Source of the DNA: an uncultured Caryophanales bacterium
GTDB taxonomy: Bacteria; Bacillota_I; Bacilli_A; Acholeplasmatales; Anaeroplasmataceae
Length of the DNA: 49,629 nt
NCBI GenBank assembly: GCA_946626535.1
Contig: CAMOUK010000008.1
Location: 1 to 49,629, forward strand
Direction of reading: 5' to 3'
In this document: piece by piece, positions 26,482 through 33,219 of the stretch
Numbering within the stretch: the first letter of the stretch is position 1
Layout of the letters: every line of letters begins with the position of its first letter
Notes under the pieces: model-generated
Told to the model about the DNA's origin: nothing
The model's database searches: none
Seen by the model: only the letters and a program-made list of their open reading frames with translations
Translations under genes and position numbers: made by a program

Positions 26482-27232
26482 AAATTTTATCCTTACCTAA
26501 ATATTCATTAATATAGATTGTTATTCTATTAATTAATGTATTAGTAATATAAGCTGAAGTTGTTCCATCTGATACATCATTATTTGAAGCAATGTAATAT
26601 TCCTTATCTTCTTTTGTATCATCATAGTCAACAGCGTTATATTTATTAACATATTCACCTTCGTTAATATAGATTAAGAAAGGACTAATAATAGTATCTT
26701 CAGATGTATATAAACCGCCAAATAATTCTGATGTAAAAGCATTAATATTGAATGAATATTTAGCATCAATGATAAATAATTCTACATCCTTACCATTTTC
26801 CTTTGCTTGATCTACTGTTTTTTGAAGGTCAATCATTCTCTTTAATAATGTTTCATCTTGCTTATTATAGTTTTTAGAATCATCTGATTCACTTGGATAG
26901 AACCTAGATGAATCATATACTAATACAAAGATATTATTGATAGATAAATTTCCTTTACCAGGTTGAGGACTTACATAATCTGGGTTAGCATAATTAGTTA
27001 CTGCCTCATAGCTAGTTTGGTTAAATTCAACCTCTTTAGTCTCTTTAAAATAGTTATGATTTGTTGTACTACTTGATTGATTTACTAGCACTATAATTAA
27101 TACGACTACACCGATAACAACTGCTAAAGATGCACTCATAATTATCCAAAATTTTTTAGTCCATAAAAACTTATGTTGCTTTTTTTGATGAGCTACGTTT
27201 TTATTGGATACTTTTCTTTTAATTCTTGCCAA
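26480..27232 (-). CDS. Membrane-anchored protein with thioredoxin-like fold, no CXXC (hypothetical)
   Basis: Not recognised as a named family. It has a basic cytoplasmic N-terminus, one membrane span (about residues 29-50) and an extracellular domain. The pattern NIFVLVYDSS, a helix (LLKRMIDLQKTVDQAKE), VELFIIDAKY and SPFLIYINEGEYV resembles the strand-helix-strand and cis-Pro strand of a thioredoxin fold, but no catalytic cysteines are present. The start is TTG at 27232: the AGGAG site lies ten bases upstream, while the ATG next to AGGAG opens an out-of-frame mini-reading frame of seven codons. It has its own promoter, and precedes tex on the same strand with a terminator between. Confidence 0.7.
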   Translation of the reverse strand: MARIKRKVSNKNVAHQKKQHKFLWTKKFWIIMSASLAVVIGVVVLIIVLVNQSSSTTNHNYFKETKEVEFNQTSYEAVTNYANPDYVSPQPGKGNLSINNIFVLVYDSSRFYPSESDDSKNYNKQDETLLKRMIDLQKTVDQAKENGKDVELFIIDAKYSFNINAFTSELFGGLYTSEDTIISPFLIYINEGEYVNKYNAVDYDDTKEDKEYYIASNNDVSDGTTSAYITNTLINRITIYINEYLGKDKI

Positions 27233-27266
27233 AATACGTCATCTCCTAATTTTTGCGATACAACCT

Positions 27267-27295
27267 ATTTTATCATAATAAAGCGCTTGTATCAA
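27267..27295 (-). promoter_or_regulatory. Promoter with flanking GATACAA/TTGTATC dyad
   Basis: On the minus strand TTGATA (plus 27290-27295) and TAAAAT (27267-27272) are 17 bases apart. An inverted repeat GATACAA (27287-27293 read on the minus strand) and TTGTATC (27257-27263) embraces the -10 region, so it may be a regulator site. Confidence 0.75.
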
Positions 27296-27302
27296 TAAAT
27301 TT

Positions 27303-28241
27303 TTACTTCAATTTATTAGAATTCATATGCTCTAAAGCTATTTCTTTTAGCTTTCTTAATCTATGGTTTAAGCCTGACTTAGTTAGCTTATCATCATATT
27401 CATCATGAATGACATCAAGAAGCTGAGAAAGTGAGTGCTCAGGATAATCCTTTCTAACCTTCATAACCATTAAAAGCTTTTGATCAATGAATGCTAAATC
27501 CATATTATATTCGATATATTTAATATATTTTAATTGATCTTTAGAAGCACTATTTGTCTTATCCTGATTTGCAATATCTAAATTGATAGTTCTTTTAGCA
27601 TTAGTAGCTATCTCTTTAGTAATTAAAACATCCTGATAATAATTCATTGTAGCCTTAGCACCTAATCTATATAATAAATCTCCAATTGCCTCTTGAGATT
27701 TAATATAGGTTACATAATAATGCTTTCTTTTGGTAATTCTTGCATTTAAATCAAAGCTATTTATTAGCTTTTGAATAAAGATAATTTCATTTTGATTTGA
27801 TGAAGAAATCTCAAAATGGCTGTTTTTCTTCTTAGGATCATTAACACTACCTCTTACTAAAAAAGAGCCCTTTAAATAGCTTGCTACATAGTTTTCATCA
27901 TTAAATACATTAACTCTATAATCAGATTCTAAGCTACTTAGTTTCAAATCATCTATTATTTCATTTGCATTATAGATAATAGCACTATATGATGTATCAT
28001 TGTTGAATCTTTCGATTTTTCTTTGTTCAATCTCATATTCAAAATTATACATTTTTTTCATCTGCTTAATTAAATATGTAACAGTTGATAAATTAGCTGA
28101 TGAAAAAACAAGCTTTAAAGGCTTTGAAATGACTATTTCACTTCCAAGCCTAAGCATTGCCTCAATCTCAAGCTTTAAGGCTATATTATCAATTGCTCCA
28201 CCATTTAATAGATCATTTTTTACATCATTTGCAAAGCTCAT
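27303..28241 (-). CDS. whiA: WhiA family DNA-binding protein
   Basis: WhiA proteins combine a degenerate LAGLIDADG homing-endonuclease-like domain with a C-terminal helix-turn-helix. In actinomycetes they control sporulation division genes; in Bacillus they affect division and chromosome segregation. The 312-residue length fits. The middle has LKGSFLVRGSVNDPKKKNSHFEI, and the C-terminal DNA-binding part reads ADIANQDK-like, then VRKDYPEHSLSQLLDV followed by KSGLNHRLRKLKEIA. It is the last gene of the hprK-lgt operon, starting four bases after lgt::ppaX. No clear terminator follows it. Confidence 0.95.
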   Translation of the reverse strand: MSFANDVKNDLLNGGAIDNIALKLEIEAMLRLGSEIVISKPLKLVFSSANLSTVTYLIKQMKKMYNFEYEIEQRKIERFNNDTSYSAIIYNANEIIDDLKLSSLESDYRVNVFNDENYVASYLKGSFLVRGSVNDPKKKNSHFEISSSNQNEIIFIQKLINSFDLNARITKRKHYYVTYIKSQEAIGDLLYRLGAKATMNYYQDVLITKEIATNAKRTINLDIANQDKTNSASKDQLKYIKYIEYNMDLAFIDQKLLMVMKVRKDYPEHSLSQLLDVIHDEYDDKLTKSGLNHRLRKLKEIALEHMNSNKLK

Positions 28242-28244
28242 GTT

Positions 28245-29744
28245 CTACTCCACACAAATTTGTAAAATATTATCTAAATTCTTAATTACATAATCAGGCT
28301 TTTCTTCTAAAAGCTTATCTACTGATTCAGAATATAATACCGCAACAGTTTTAACATTGGCATTCTTACCTGCAATAATATCATTTGGATGATCTCCAAC
28401 ATATATTGCGTTTTTAGCATGTAATTTTTCTACTGCCATAAGTATTCCATCTGGAGCTGGCTTATGATTTTTAACATCATCACAGCCAATAACTAAATCA
28501 ACGTAATCGATAAGACCACAAACCTCTAAGCCTCTTATTACTAAATCATCCTTCTTTGATGAAACAATACCTACTGCATATCCGCTATTATGTAGCTTCT
28601 TTAAAGTAGCCTTTGCATTAGACATTGGGCTTATCATCTCATCATGATTTGCCTTATTATAGGTTCTATAATAATCAATCATATCATTAATTTCTTTTTC
28701 ATCATTTGAATATTTAGAAAATGTTTGAACAAGTGTAGGTCCAAAAAATGATTTTAATTCCTCATCAGAAAGCTTATAGCCAGGTCTAAATTTTTCAAAT
28801 GTATAGACGAAGCTCGAATAAATTAATTCCTTAGAATCTATTAAAGTACCATCTAGGTCAAATAGGACTGTATCAATCTTATTCTCCTTATAATAATTTA
28901 ATAAATCAAGATAGCTTTCCTTTGGTCCAACAAATCTTTTTATAACTAAGAATGCAATACCACATAAGATAAATATGATACTCCACATTAAAGATACTAA
29001 TATATTCATGCCAAAGATATTAATTGTTAAAACCTCTTCAGCACCACTTTGATTTCTAAGTAGCTCTGTAAATATTCTAACTGTGCCATACCATACTAAA
29101 TAAAAGCCCATTAAATCGCCACTATTTAGCTTTTTAAACTTTCTTCTTGCTACAAGCATTAATACTAAGCCAACTAAATTTAATAATGATTCATATAAGA
29201 ATGTAGGATGACGATATGCTCCATTGATATACATATTTTCAGCAAGCCATGGGAACCATGTTATTGCTGAAGGATTTTGAATAATTGGACCATATAATTC
29301 GTGGTTACAGAAGTTTCCCCATCTACCACAAATTTGACCAATTAAGAAGCCTGGAGCGACTAAATCTAATATCTTATATAATTTAATCTTTCTAACTCTA
29401 CAGTAGATATAAACAGCTATTAAAGCAAATATTACACCACCCTGGATAGCTAAACCTGCAAGGCCATTATCATCTACACCTATTATTTTAGTAAATGTCC
29501 AATTAATTTGGCCTATAGTATTTATGACATACCAAAGTCTAGCACCAACAATAGCACAAGGTAAAACAATGATAACACCAGTTAAAACATGATCTGATGG
29601 TACACCTAATTTTTTACCTTCTTTAATTCCTACTAATACTGCAATAACAATACCAATAAGAATACAGATTGCGTACCAAGCTATTGATATATTACCAATT
29701 TGAAAAGTTGATTTAATCCATAAACCAGATGAACTACCGTGCAT
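28245..29744 (-). CDS. lgt-ppaX: Fusion of prolipoprotein diacylglyceryl transferase (Lgt) and pyrophosphatase PpaX
   Basis: Residues about 1-280 are Lgt, the membrane enzyme that attaches diacylglycerol to the lipobox cysteine. Several spans are visible, with GQICGRWGNFCNHELYG (signature, Arg141) and VRIFTELLR near the end. The position of the family's functional His (His103 in E. coli) is Gln101 here (GLAIQGGV). Residues 291-499 are a HAD phosphatase closely resembling Bacillus PpaX: FDLDGT (nucleophile Asp296), ELIYSSF, FFGPTL, YRTYN, GIVSSK, DDVKNHKPAP and GDHPNDIIAGKNA. The two are separate genes in the Bacillus hprK-lgt-ppaX cluster. The HAD part would face the cytosol. The reading frame is continuous through the junction. 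It overlaps hprK by one base. Confidence 0.93.
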   Translation of the reverse strand: MHGSSSGLWIKSTFQIGNISIAWYAICILIGIVIAVLVGIKEGKKLGVPSDHVLTGVIIVLPCAIVGARLWYVINTIGQINWTFTKIIGVDDNGLAGLAIQGGVIFALIAVYIYCRVRKIKLYKILDLVAPGFLIGQICGRWGNFCNHELYGPIIQNPSAITWFPWLAENMYINGAYRHPTFLYESLLNLVGLVLMLVARRKFKKLNSGDLMGFYLVWYGTVRIFTELLRNQSGAEEVLTINIFGMNILVSLMWSIIFILCGIAFLVIKRFVGPKESYLDLLNYYKENKIDTVLFDLDGTLIDSKELIYSSFVYTFEKFRPGYKLSDEELKSFFGPTLVQTFSKYSNDEKEINDMIDYYRTYNKANHDEMISPMSNAKATLKKLHNSGYAVGIVSSKKDDLVIRGLEVCGLIDYVDLVIGCDDVKNHKPAPDGILMAVEKLHAKNAIYVGDHPNDIIAGKNANVKTVAVLYSESVDKLLEEKPDYVIKNLDNILQICVE

Positions 29745-30676
29745 TATTCCACATCCTTACTAGAAGCCTTTTTATCGACCTTCGCAATAAATTCCTTAGC
29801 TGCAAAATGACCCATATATTTTAATTTTTCATTCATAGCTGCAGATTCAACAAGTAGTGATACACTTCTACCTGCAAGTACTGGAATAGTAACCTTAGTA
29901 ATCTCAGTGTTGAAAAATTTCATAGTCATTGTCTCTAAACCTAATCTGTCATAATTTTTAGTTTCATCCCAATTTTCAAGCTCAACTACTAATCTGATAG
30001 ATTTTTTATCTCTATATGATGCCGCACCAAACATTGTAACAACATCTACGATACCGATACCTCTAATTTCCATATATCTTTTTAAGATATCTGGGGCAGA
30101 GCCTAATAAGTTACCAGGCTCATGTTCCATAATTTCAACTAAATCGTCAGCAATTAGCTGATGTCCTCTTTTAATTAAATCAAGGGCAGTTTCTGATTTA
30201 CCGATACCACTCTTACCCATAATTAGAGTACCCATACCATTAATATCCATTAATGTAGCATGTACGCTAATTCTTTCAGCAAGCTTTTCCTGTAAATAAG
30301 TAAATAGCTTTGATGAGGTTGGTGTAGTTCTTAATTCTGATTGGAATACACAAATTTTATATTTTTCTGCCATCTCCTTAAAAATATCAGAAACAACTAC
30401 ATTTTTAGAAAATACTAAACATGGAGGATTTAGTGAGAAAATCTTTTCTACATTCTTCTTTTGAACATTTTGATCAAGTGTCTCAAAGAAGCTAAAATCC
30501 TTTGAGCCAATAAGAATTACTCTTCCACTATCAAAAAAGTCGAAGAAGCCTGCAAATTCAAGACCAGGTCTTGAAATTTCATCAGAGCTAATCTTAACAT
30601 TTAATCCTTCTTTTCCGGCTATAAGCTTTAAATTATTATCTATTTTTAGCTGTTCAACTGTAATAAATTTTTCCAT
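29744..30676 (-). CDS. hprK: HPr kinase/phosphorylase
   Basis: HprK phosphorylates Ser46 of HPr with ATP or pyrophosphate and dephosphorylates it by phosphorolysis, setting CcpA-dependent catabolite repression. The N-terminal domain is followed by the kinase core: VHATLMDINGMGTLI with His140, Walker A GKSGIGKS (154-161), the Asp pair in IADDLVE (177-178) and the signature MEIRGIGIVDV. Length (310) is normal. It sits five bases after a small membrane protein and directly before lgt::ppaX, whose HAD domain would remove the pyrophosphate formed. The repressor-type sites at malE are plausible targets of the same control circuit. Confidence 0.97.
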   Translation of the reverse strand: MEKFITVEQLKIDNNLKLIAGKEGLNVKISSDEISRPGLEFAGFFDFFDSGRVILIGSKDFSFFETLDQNVQKKNVEKIFSLNPPCLVFSKNVVVSDIFKEMAEKYKICVFQSELRTTPTSSKLFTYLQEKLAERISVHATLMDINGMGTLIMGKSGIGKSETALDLIKRGHQLIADDLVEIMEHEPGNLLGSAPDILKRYMEIRGIGIVDVVTMFGAASYRDKKSIRLVVELENWDETKNYDRLGLETMTMKFFNTEITKVTIPVLAGRSVSLLVESAAMNEKLKYMGHFAAKEFIAKVDKKASSKDVE

Positions 30677-30681
30677 GTTTT

Positions 30682-31191
30682 TTACCTCATCTTTTCTAAT
30701 GCTCTTCTAGCAATGCTAAATCTAAATAAATTATAAATTACTTCAATAAATATGATATAGACAATCCACATTGATGAAAATCTAAATATAGGAACTATAT
30801 CATTTACTAATACTCCAATTAATATTGAAAGTAATAGTAAGATGAAAAATACCATATTGATTCCTTTTTTAGTTATAAATGGAACAAAATCTATGAGCGC
30901 TAGTACACCACTAACTACTAAGCATACGTAAAACACGTTATATTTGTTTTCTAAGGCAATTTCATTAAACAATACACCAATTATAACAAGTGATGTTATA
31001 AAGAGTATTATAAGCCTAATTACATAGACAAATATATTTGAAAATAGTCTTTCTAGCTTAGTTCCATTTACTGCCTTATCTATTAGATTAGATAGCTCAT
31101 CTACATCGCCATCTGTAATATCCTTTTTAGATTCTAAATTAGCTATATAATTTTTTATATCTTCTAATTTCTTTTTATCTTTTTTCTTCAT
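30682..31191 (-). CDS. Small four-span membrane protein of the hprK operon (hypothetical)
   Basis: Not recognised. It has a charged, probably coiled N-terminus of about 45 residues (KKKDKKKLEDIKNYI, then DGDVDELSNLIDKA), followed by four hydrophobic spans and a short basic tail (ARRALEKMR). The ATG at 31191 is preferred to the in-frame GTG at 31206, because the predicted transcription start near 31215 would leave the GTG with a nine-base leader and no ribosome site. It is first in the operon with hprK, lgt::ppaX and whiA. A link to envelope or sugar signalling is only suggested by that position. Confidence 0.72.
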   Translation of the reverse strand: MKKKDKKKLEDIKNYIANLESKKDITDGDVDELSNLIDKAVNGTKLERLFSNIFVYVIRLIILFITSLVIIGVLFNEIALENKYNVFYVCLVVSGVLALIDFVPFITKKGINMVFFILLLLSILIGVLVNDIVPIFRFSSMWIVYIIFIEVIYNLFRFSIARRALEKMR

Positions 31192-31221
31192 AAGAAAATG
31201 TACCACTTTCTTCGGTGTATT

Positions 31222-31250
31222 ATTATATAATACAAAATACTAATTTACAA
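31222..31250 (-). promoter_or_regulatory. Promoter of the hprK-lgt::ppaX-whiA operon
   Basis: On the minus strand TTGTAA (plus 31245-31250) and TATAAT (31222-31227) are 17 bases apart, directly downstream of the ohrR terminator. Confidence 0.75.
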
Positions 31251-31251
31251 G

Positions 31252-31276
31252 AAAAAATAGGACTTAAGTCCTATTT
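31252..31276 (-). terminator. Terminator of ohrR, containing its stop codon
   Basis: On the minus strand the palindrome AATAGGACTTAAGTCCTATT is followed by further T. The TAG stop codon (31271-31273) is part of the 5' arm. Confidence 0.88.
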
Positions 31277-31702
31277 CAATTCATCTAAAATCTTATTTAA
31301 TGTCTTATATAAGACGAATGCCTCTTCCTTAGATAGCTTTATACAGCCTGAAATATGTGAAGGAATTGATAAGGCCTGGTCTCTAAGCTTTAAACCTTCT
31401 TCTGTAAGCTTAACATCTAAAGTTCTTTCATCATCCTTTGATCTTTGTCTTGTGATATAGCCCTTCTTTTCAAGCTTCTTTAAAAGAGGAGTTAGGGTAC
31501 CAGAATCTAAAAATAACTTTTCACCTAGGTGAGTTACGTTAATTTCTTCTTCCTCCCACATTACCATCATAGTAATATATTGTGTATATGTTAAGTCAAT
31601 TTCTTCCAAAAATGGCTTATATTTTCTAACTATTTCTTTAGCCGCAGCATAAAGAGGAAAACATAGTTGATTTTCCAATTTTAACGAATCATATTTGTCC
31701 AT
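31271..31702 (-). CDS. ohrR: Organic-peroxide-sensing MarR repressor, OhrR type
   Basis: This is a winged-helix MarR-family dimer that would repress peroxide-defence genes until its cysteine is oxidised. The OhrR features are present: the sensing cysteine Cys14 in ENQLCFPLYAA, Tyr28 and Tyr39 in positions that contact it in Bacillus OhrR, and the wing region LFLDSGTLTPLLKKLEKKGYITRQRSKDDERT. A second cysteine, Cys120, near the C-terminus suggests the two-cysteine type that forms a disulphide. It follows gpx on the same strand after 61 bases that contain a promoter. The perfect palindrome upstream of gpx fits the OhrR operator. Confidence 0.9.
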   Translation of the reverse strand: MDKYDSLKLENQLCFPLYAAAKEIVRKYKPFLEEIDLTYTQYITMMVMWEEEEINVTHLGEKLFLDSGTLTPLLKKLEKKGYITRQRSKDDERTLDVKLTEEGLKLRDQALSIPSHISGCIKLSKEEAFVLYKTLNKILDELK

Positions 31703-31727
31703 AATATAATTAAACCTCGCAAAATTA

Positions 31728-31756
31728 AGTTTAACACAATATATTTAATTTTTCAA
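31728..31756 (-). promoter_or_regulatory. Promoter of ohrR
   Basis: On the minus strand TTGAAA (plus 31751-31756) and TAAACT (31728-31733) are 17 bases apart. An imperfect A+T-rich inverted repeat (AAATTAA and TTAATTT) covers this region and may be a weaker repressor site for autoregulation. Confidence 0.6.
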
Positions 31757-31763
31757 TGTGTTT

Positions 31764-32312
31764 TTAAGCTTTTAATGCTTCTTCTATAGCTTTTTTTAAA
31801 TTCTTCATAGGCGCAGTTGGTTCAAAACGCTCAATTGGCTTTCCATCCTTACCTACTAAGAACTTAGTAAAGTTCCATCTAATATCATTCTTTTCTTTAG
31901 TACTCTTACTAAATCTACCAATCATTCTAATAACACATGACTTTAAAGGATGACCCTTTACGCCCTTAAATGCTAATTCACTCTTTAAATACTTAAATAC
32001 TGGATTTGCATTTTCGCCATTTACTTCTGTCTTGGCAAAAATAGGGAAACTTACATTATATCTAGATGTACAGAAAGTTTGAATTTCATCATCTGTACCA
32101 GGTGCTTGGTTAGCAAATTGGTTACAAGGAAAATCTAAAATAACAAATCCTTGATCCTTATATGTTTCATACATTGCTTGTAATTCTTCATATTGTGGTG
32201 TAAAGCCACAGCCTGTAGCTGAATTAATTACTAAACAAACCTTTCCTTCATATTCCTTTAAGCTTACTGTTTCTTTTTTCTTATTTAATACTTCAAAATC
32301 AAATAGTGACAT
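31764..32312 (-). CDS. gpx: Glutathione peroxidase-family thiol peroxidase
   Basis: This peroxidase reduces organic hydroperoxides; bacterial cysteine forms usually take electrons from thioredoxin. The catalytic set is Cys35 in ATGCGFTPQY, Gln65 in FPCNQF and Trp146 in RWNFTKFLV; Cys81 (TFCTSR) could be the resolving cysteine. Length is 182 residues. The start is the ATG at 32312, five bases after GGAGG; the in-frame TTG at 32324 lies inside the ribosome site. It is controlled by a TTGACA promoter with an OhrR-type palindrome just downstream of the start point, and is followed by ohrR. Confidence 0.93.
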   Translation of the reverse strand: MSLFDFEVLNKKKETVSLKEYEGKVCLVINSATGCGFTPQYEELQAMYETYKDQGFVILDFPCNQFANQAPGTDDEIQTFCTSRYNVSFPIFAKTEVNGENANPVFKYLKSELAFKGVKGHPLKSCVIRMIGRFSKSTKEKNDIRWNFTKFLVGKDGKPIERFEPTAPMKNLKKAIEEALKA

Positions 32313-32327
32313 AACATCCTCCAAATT

Positions 32328-32343
32328 AGATTGTATACAATCT
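32328..32343. promoter_or_regulatory. OhrR-type operator upstream of gpx
   Basis: AGATTGTATACAATCT is a perfect 16-base palindrome with the TTGTATACAA core found in the Bacillus ohrA operator. It lies at about +8 to +23 of the predicted gpx transcript, where a bound repressor would block transcription. Confidence 0.8.
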
Positions 32344-32357
32344 TTTTTTACAATTAC

Positions 32358-32385
32358 ATTTTACTATTAAAAAATTATTTGTCAA
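32358..32385 (-). promoter_or_regulatory. Promoter of gpx
   Basis: On the minus strand TTGACA (plus 32380-32385) and TAAAAT (32358-32363) are 16 bases apart. Confidence 0.75.
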
Positions 32386-32421
32386 TAGTTTTTTGCAATT
32401 TAATTTTATAAAATCTATAAT

Positions 32422-32453
32422 TTGATTTTTTTATATATTTATAATAATATAAT
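32422..32453 (+). promoter_or_regulatory. Probable promoter of the esterase gene
   Basis: TTGATT (32422-32427) is followed after 17 bases by TAATAT (32445-32450), overlapping a TATAAT at 32448-32453. It is divergent from gpx. AGAGGTG precedes the ATG. Confidence 0.5.
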
Positions 32454-32467
32454 AGAGGTGATTTTTT

Positions 32468-33199
32468 ATGTACGACTACCATAATTTAACTCTACCAAAA
32501 TCTAATATTGAAATTAAATTAGAAATATATGTGCCAAAGAATAAAAAGAATGAAAAAATGTCTACCATTTATTATCTTGATGGACAAAATACATTCTTTG
32601 ATTCTCATGCGACATATGGTAGATCTTTAAGAGCTTATAAAAAATTAAATAAATATAATATGCTAGGTGTAGCTATTACAGGCTATTATAATGAGGTAGA
32701 TAGAGATTCTACCTACTGTCCATTTAAGCTTTATGATGAGCATAAGCCTGAAATATGCGATTTATTTATAGATGATATAGAATCTACTATAATTCCTTTT
32801 ATAAATAATAATTATAATGTATATGATGATATTGACCATAGATTAATATATGGCTCATCACTTGCAGGTGTAACAGCTTTATACATCGGATTTAAGAAGG
32901 ACCTATTTAAATATATCGCAGCCTTTTCTACTGCGACATTCGTAGATGAAAGAAAGCTATTTGATGTTATAAGTAAAAATAAAAAGGAAAGAAATGTCTA
33001 TCTATATGTTGGAACTAATGAATCATCAGATAATAAATTTAAGCCAATGGATTTTCTTTTAGGCTCATATAAGCTTTATGACCTACTTAGACTTGTTGAG
33101 GTTAATACTGAATTAAAAATAAAAAAGAACGCTATCCACAACGAAAAATATTGGGGTAAATATATTAAAAAATTTTATAAATTTTATAAAAAAATGTAG
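32468..33199 (+). CDS. Putative alpha/beta-hydrolase esterase (PF00756-like)
   Basis: A cytoplasmic protein without signal peptide, resembling the esterase-D/enterochelin-esterase-like hydrolases. Visible features are the strand TIYYLDGQNTFFD, the nucleophile elbow YGSSLAG with Ser131 as likely nucleophile, and a late IHNEKYW that may hold the catalytic His. The acid residue is not clear. The 243-residue length fits a minimal hydrolase. It stands alone on the plus strand between gpx and the aromatic amino acid operon. Its stop codon lies in a palindrome shared with the convergent gene. The substrate is unknown. Confidence 0.75.
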   Translation: MYDYHNLTLPKSNIEIKLEIYVPKNKKNEKMSTIYYLDGQNTFFDSHATYGRSLRAYKKLNKYNMLGVAITGYYNEVDRDSTYCPFKLYDEHKPEICDLFIDDIESTIIPFINNNYNVYDDIDHRLIYGSSLAGVTALYIGFKKDLFKYIAAFSTATFVDERKLFDVISKNKKERNVYLYVGTNESSDNKFKPMDFLLGSYKLYDLLRLVEVNTELKIKKNAIHNEKYWGKYIKKFYKFYKKM

Positions 33200-33219
33200 G
33201 CACGTGCCTACATATTTTT
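33188..33219. terminator. Bidirectional terminator palindrome holding two stop codons
   Basis: TGTAGGCACGTGCCTACA (33195-33212) is a perfect palindrome, flanked by seven A on the left and ATATTTTTA on the right, so it can terminate transcription in both directions. It contains the TAG stop of the esterase gene (33197-33199) and the TAG stop of the oxidoreductase gene on the other strand (33208-33210). Confidence 0.92.
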
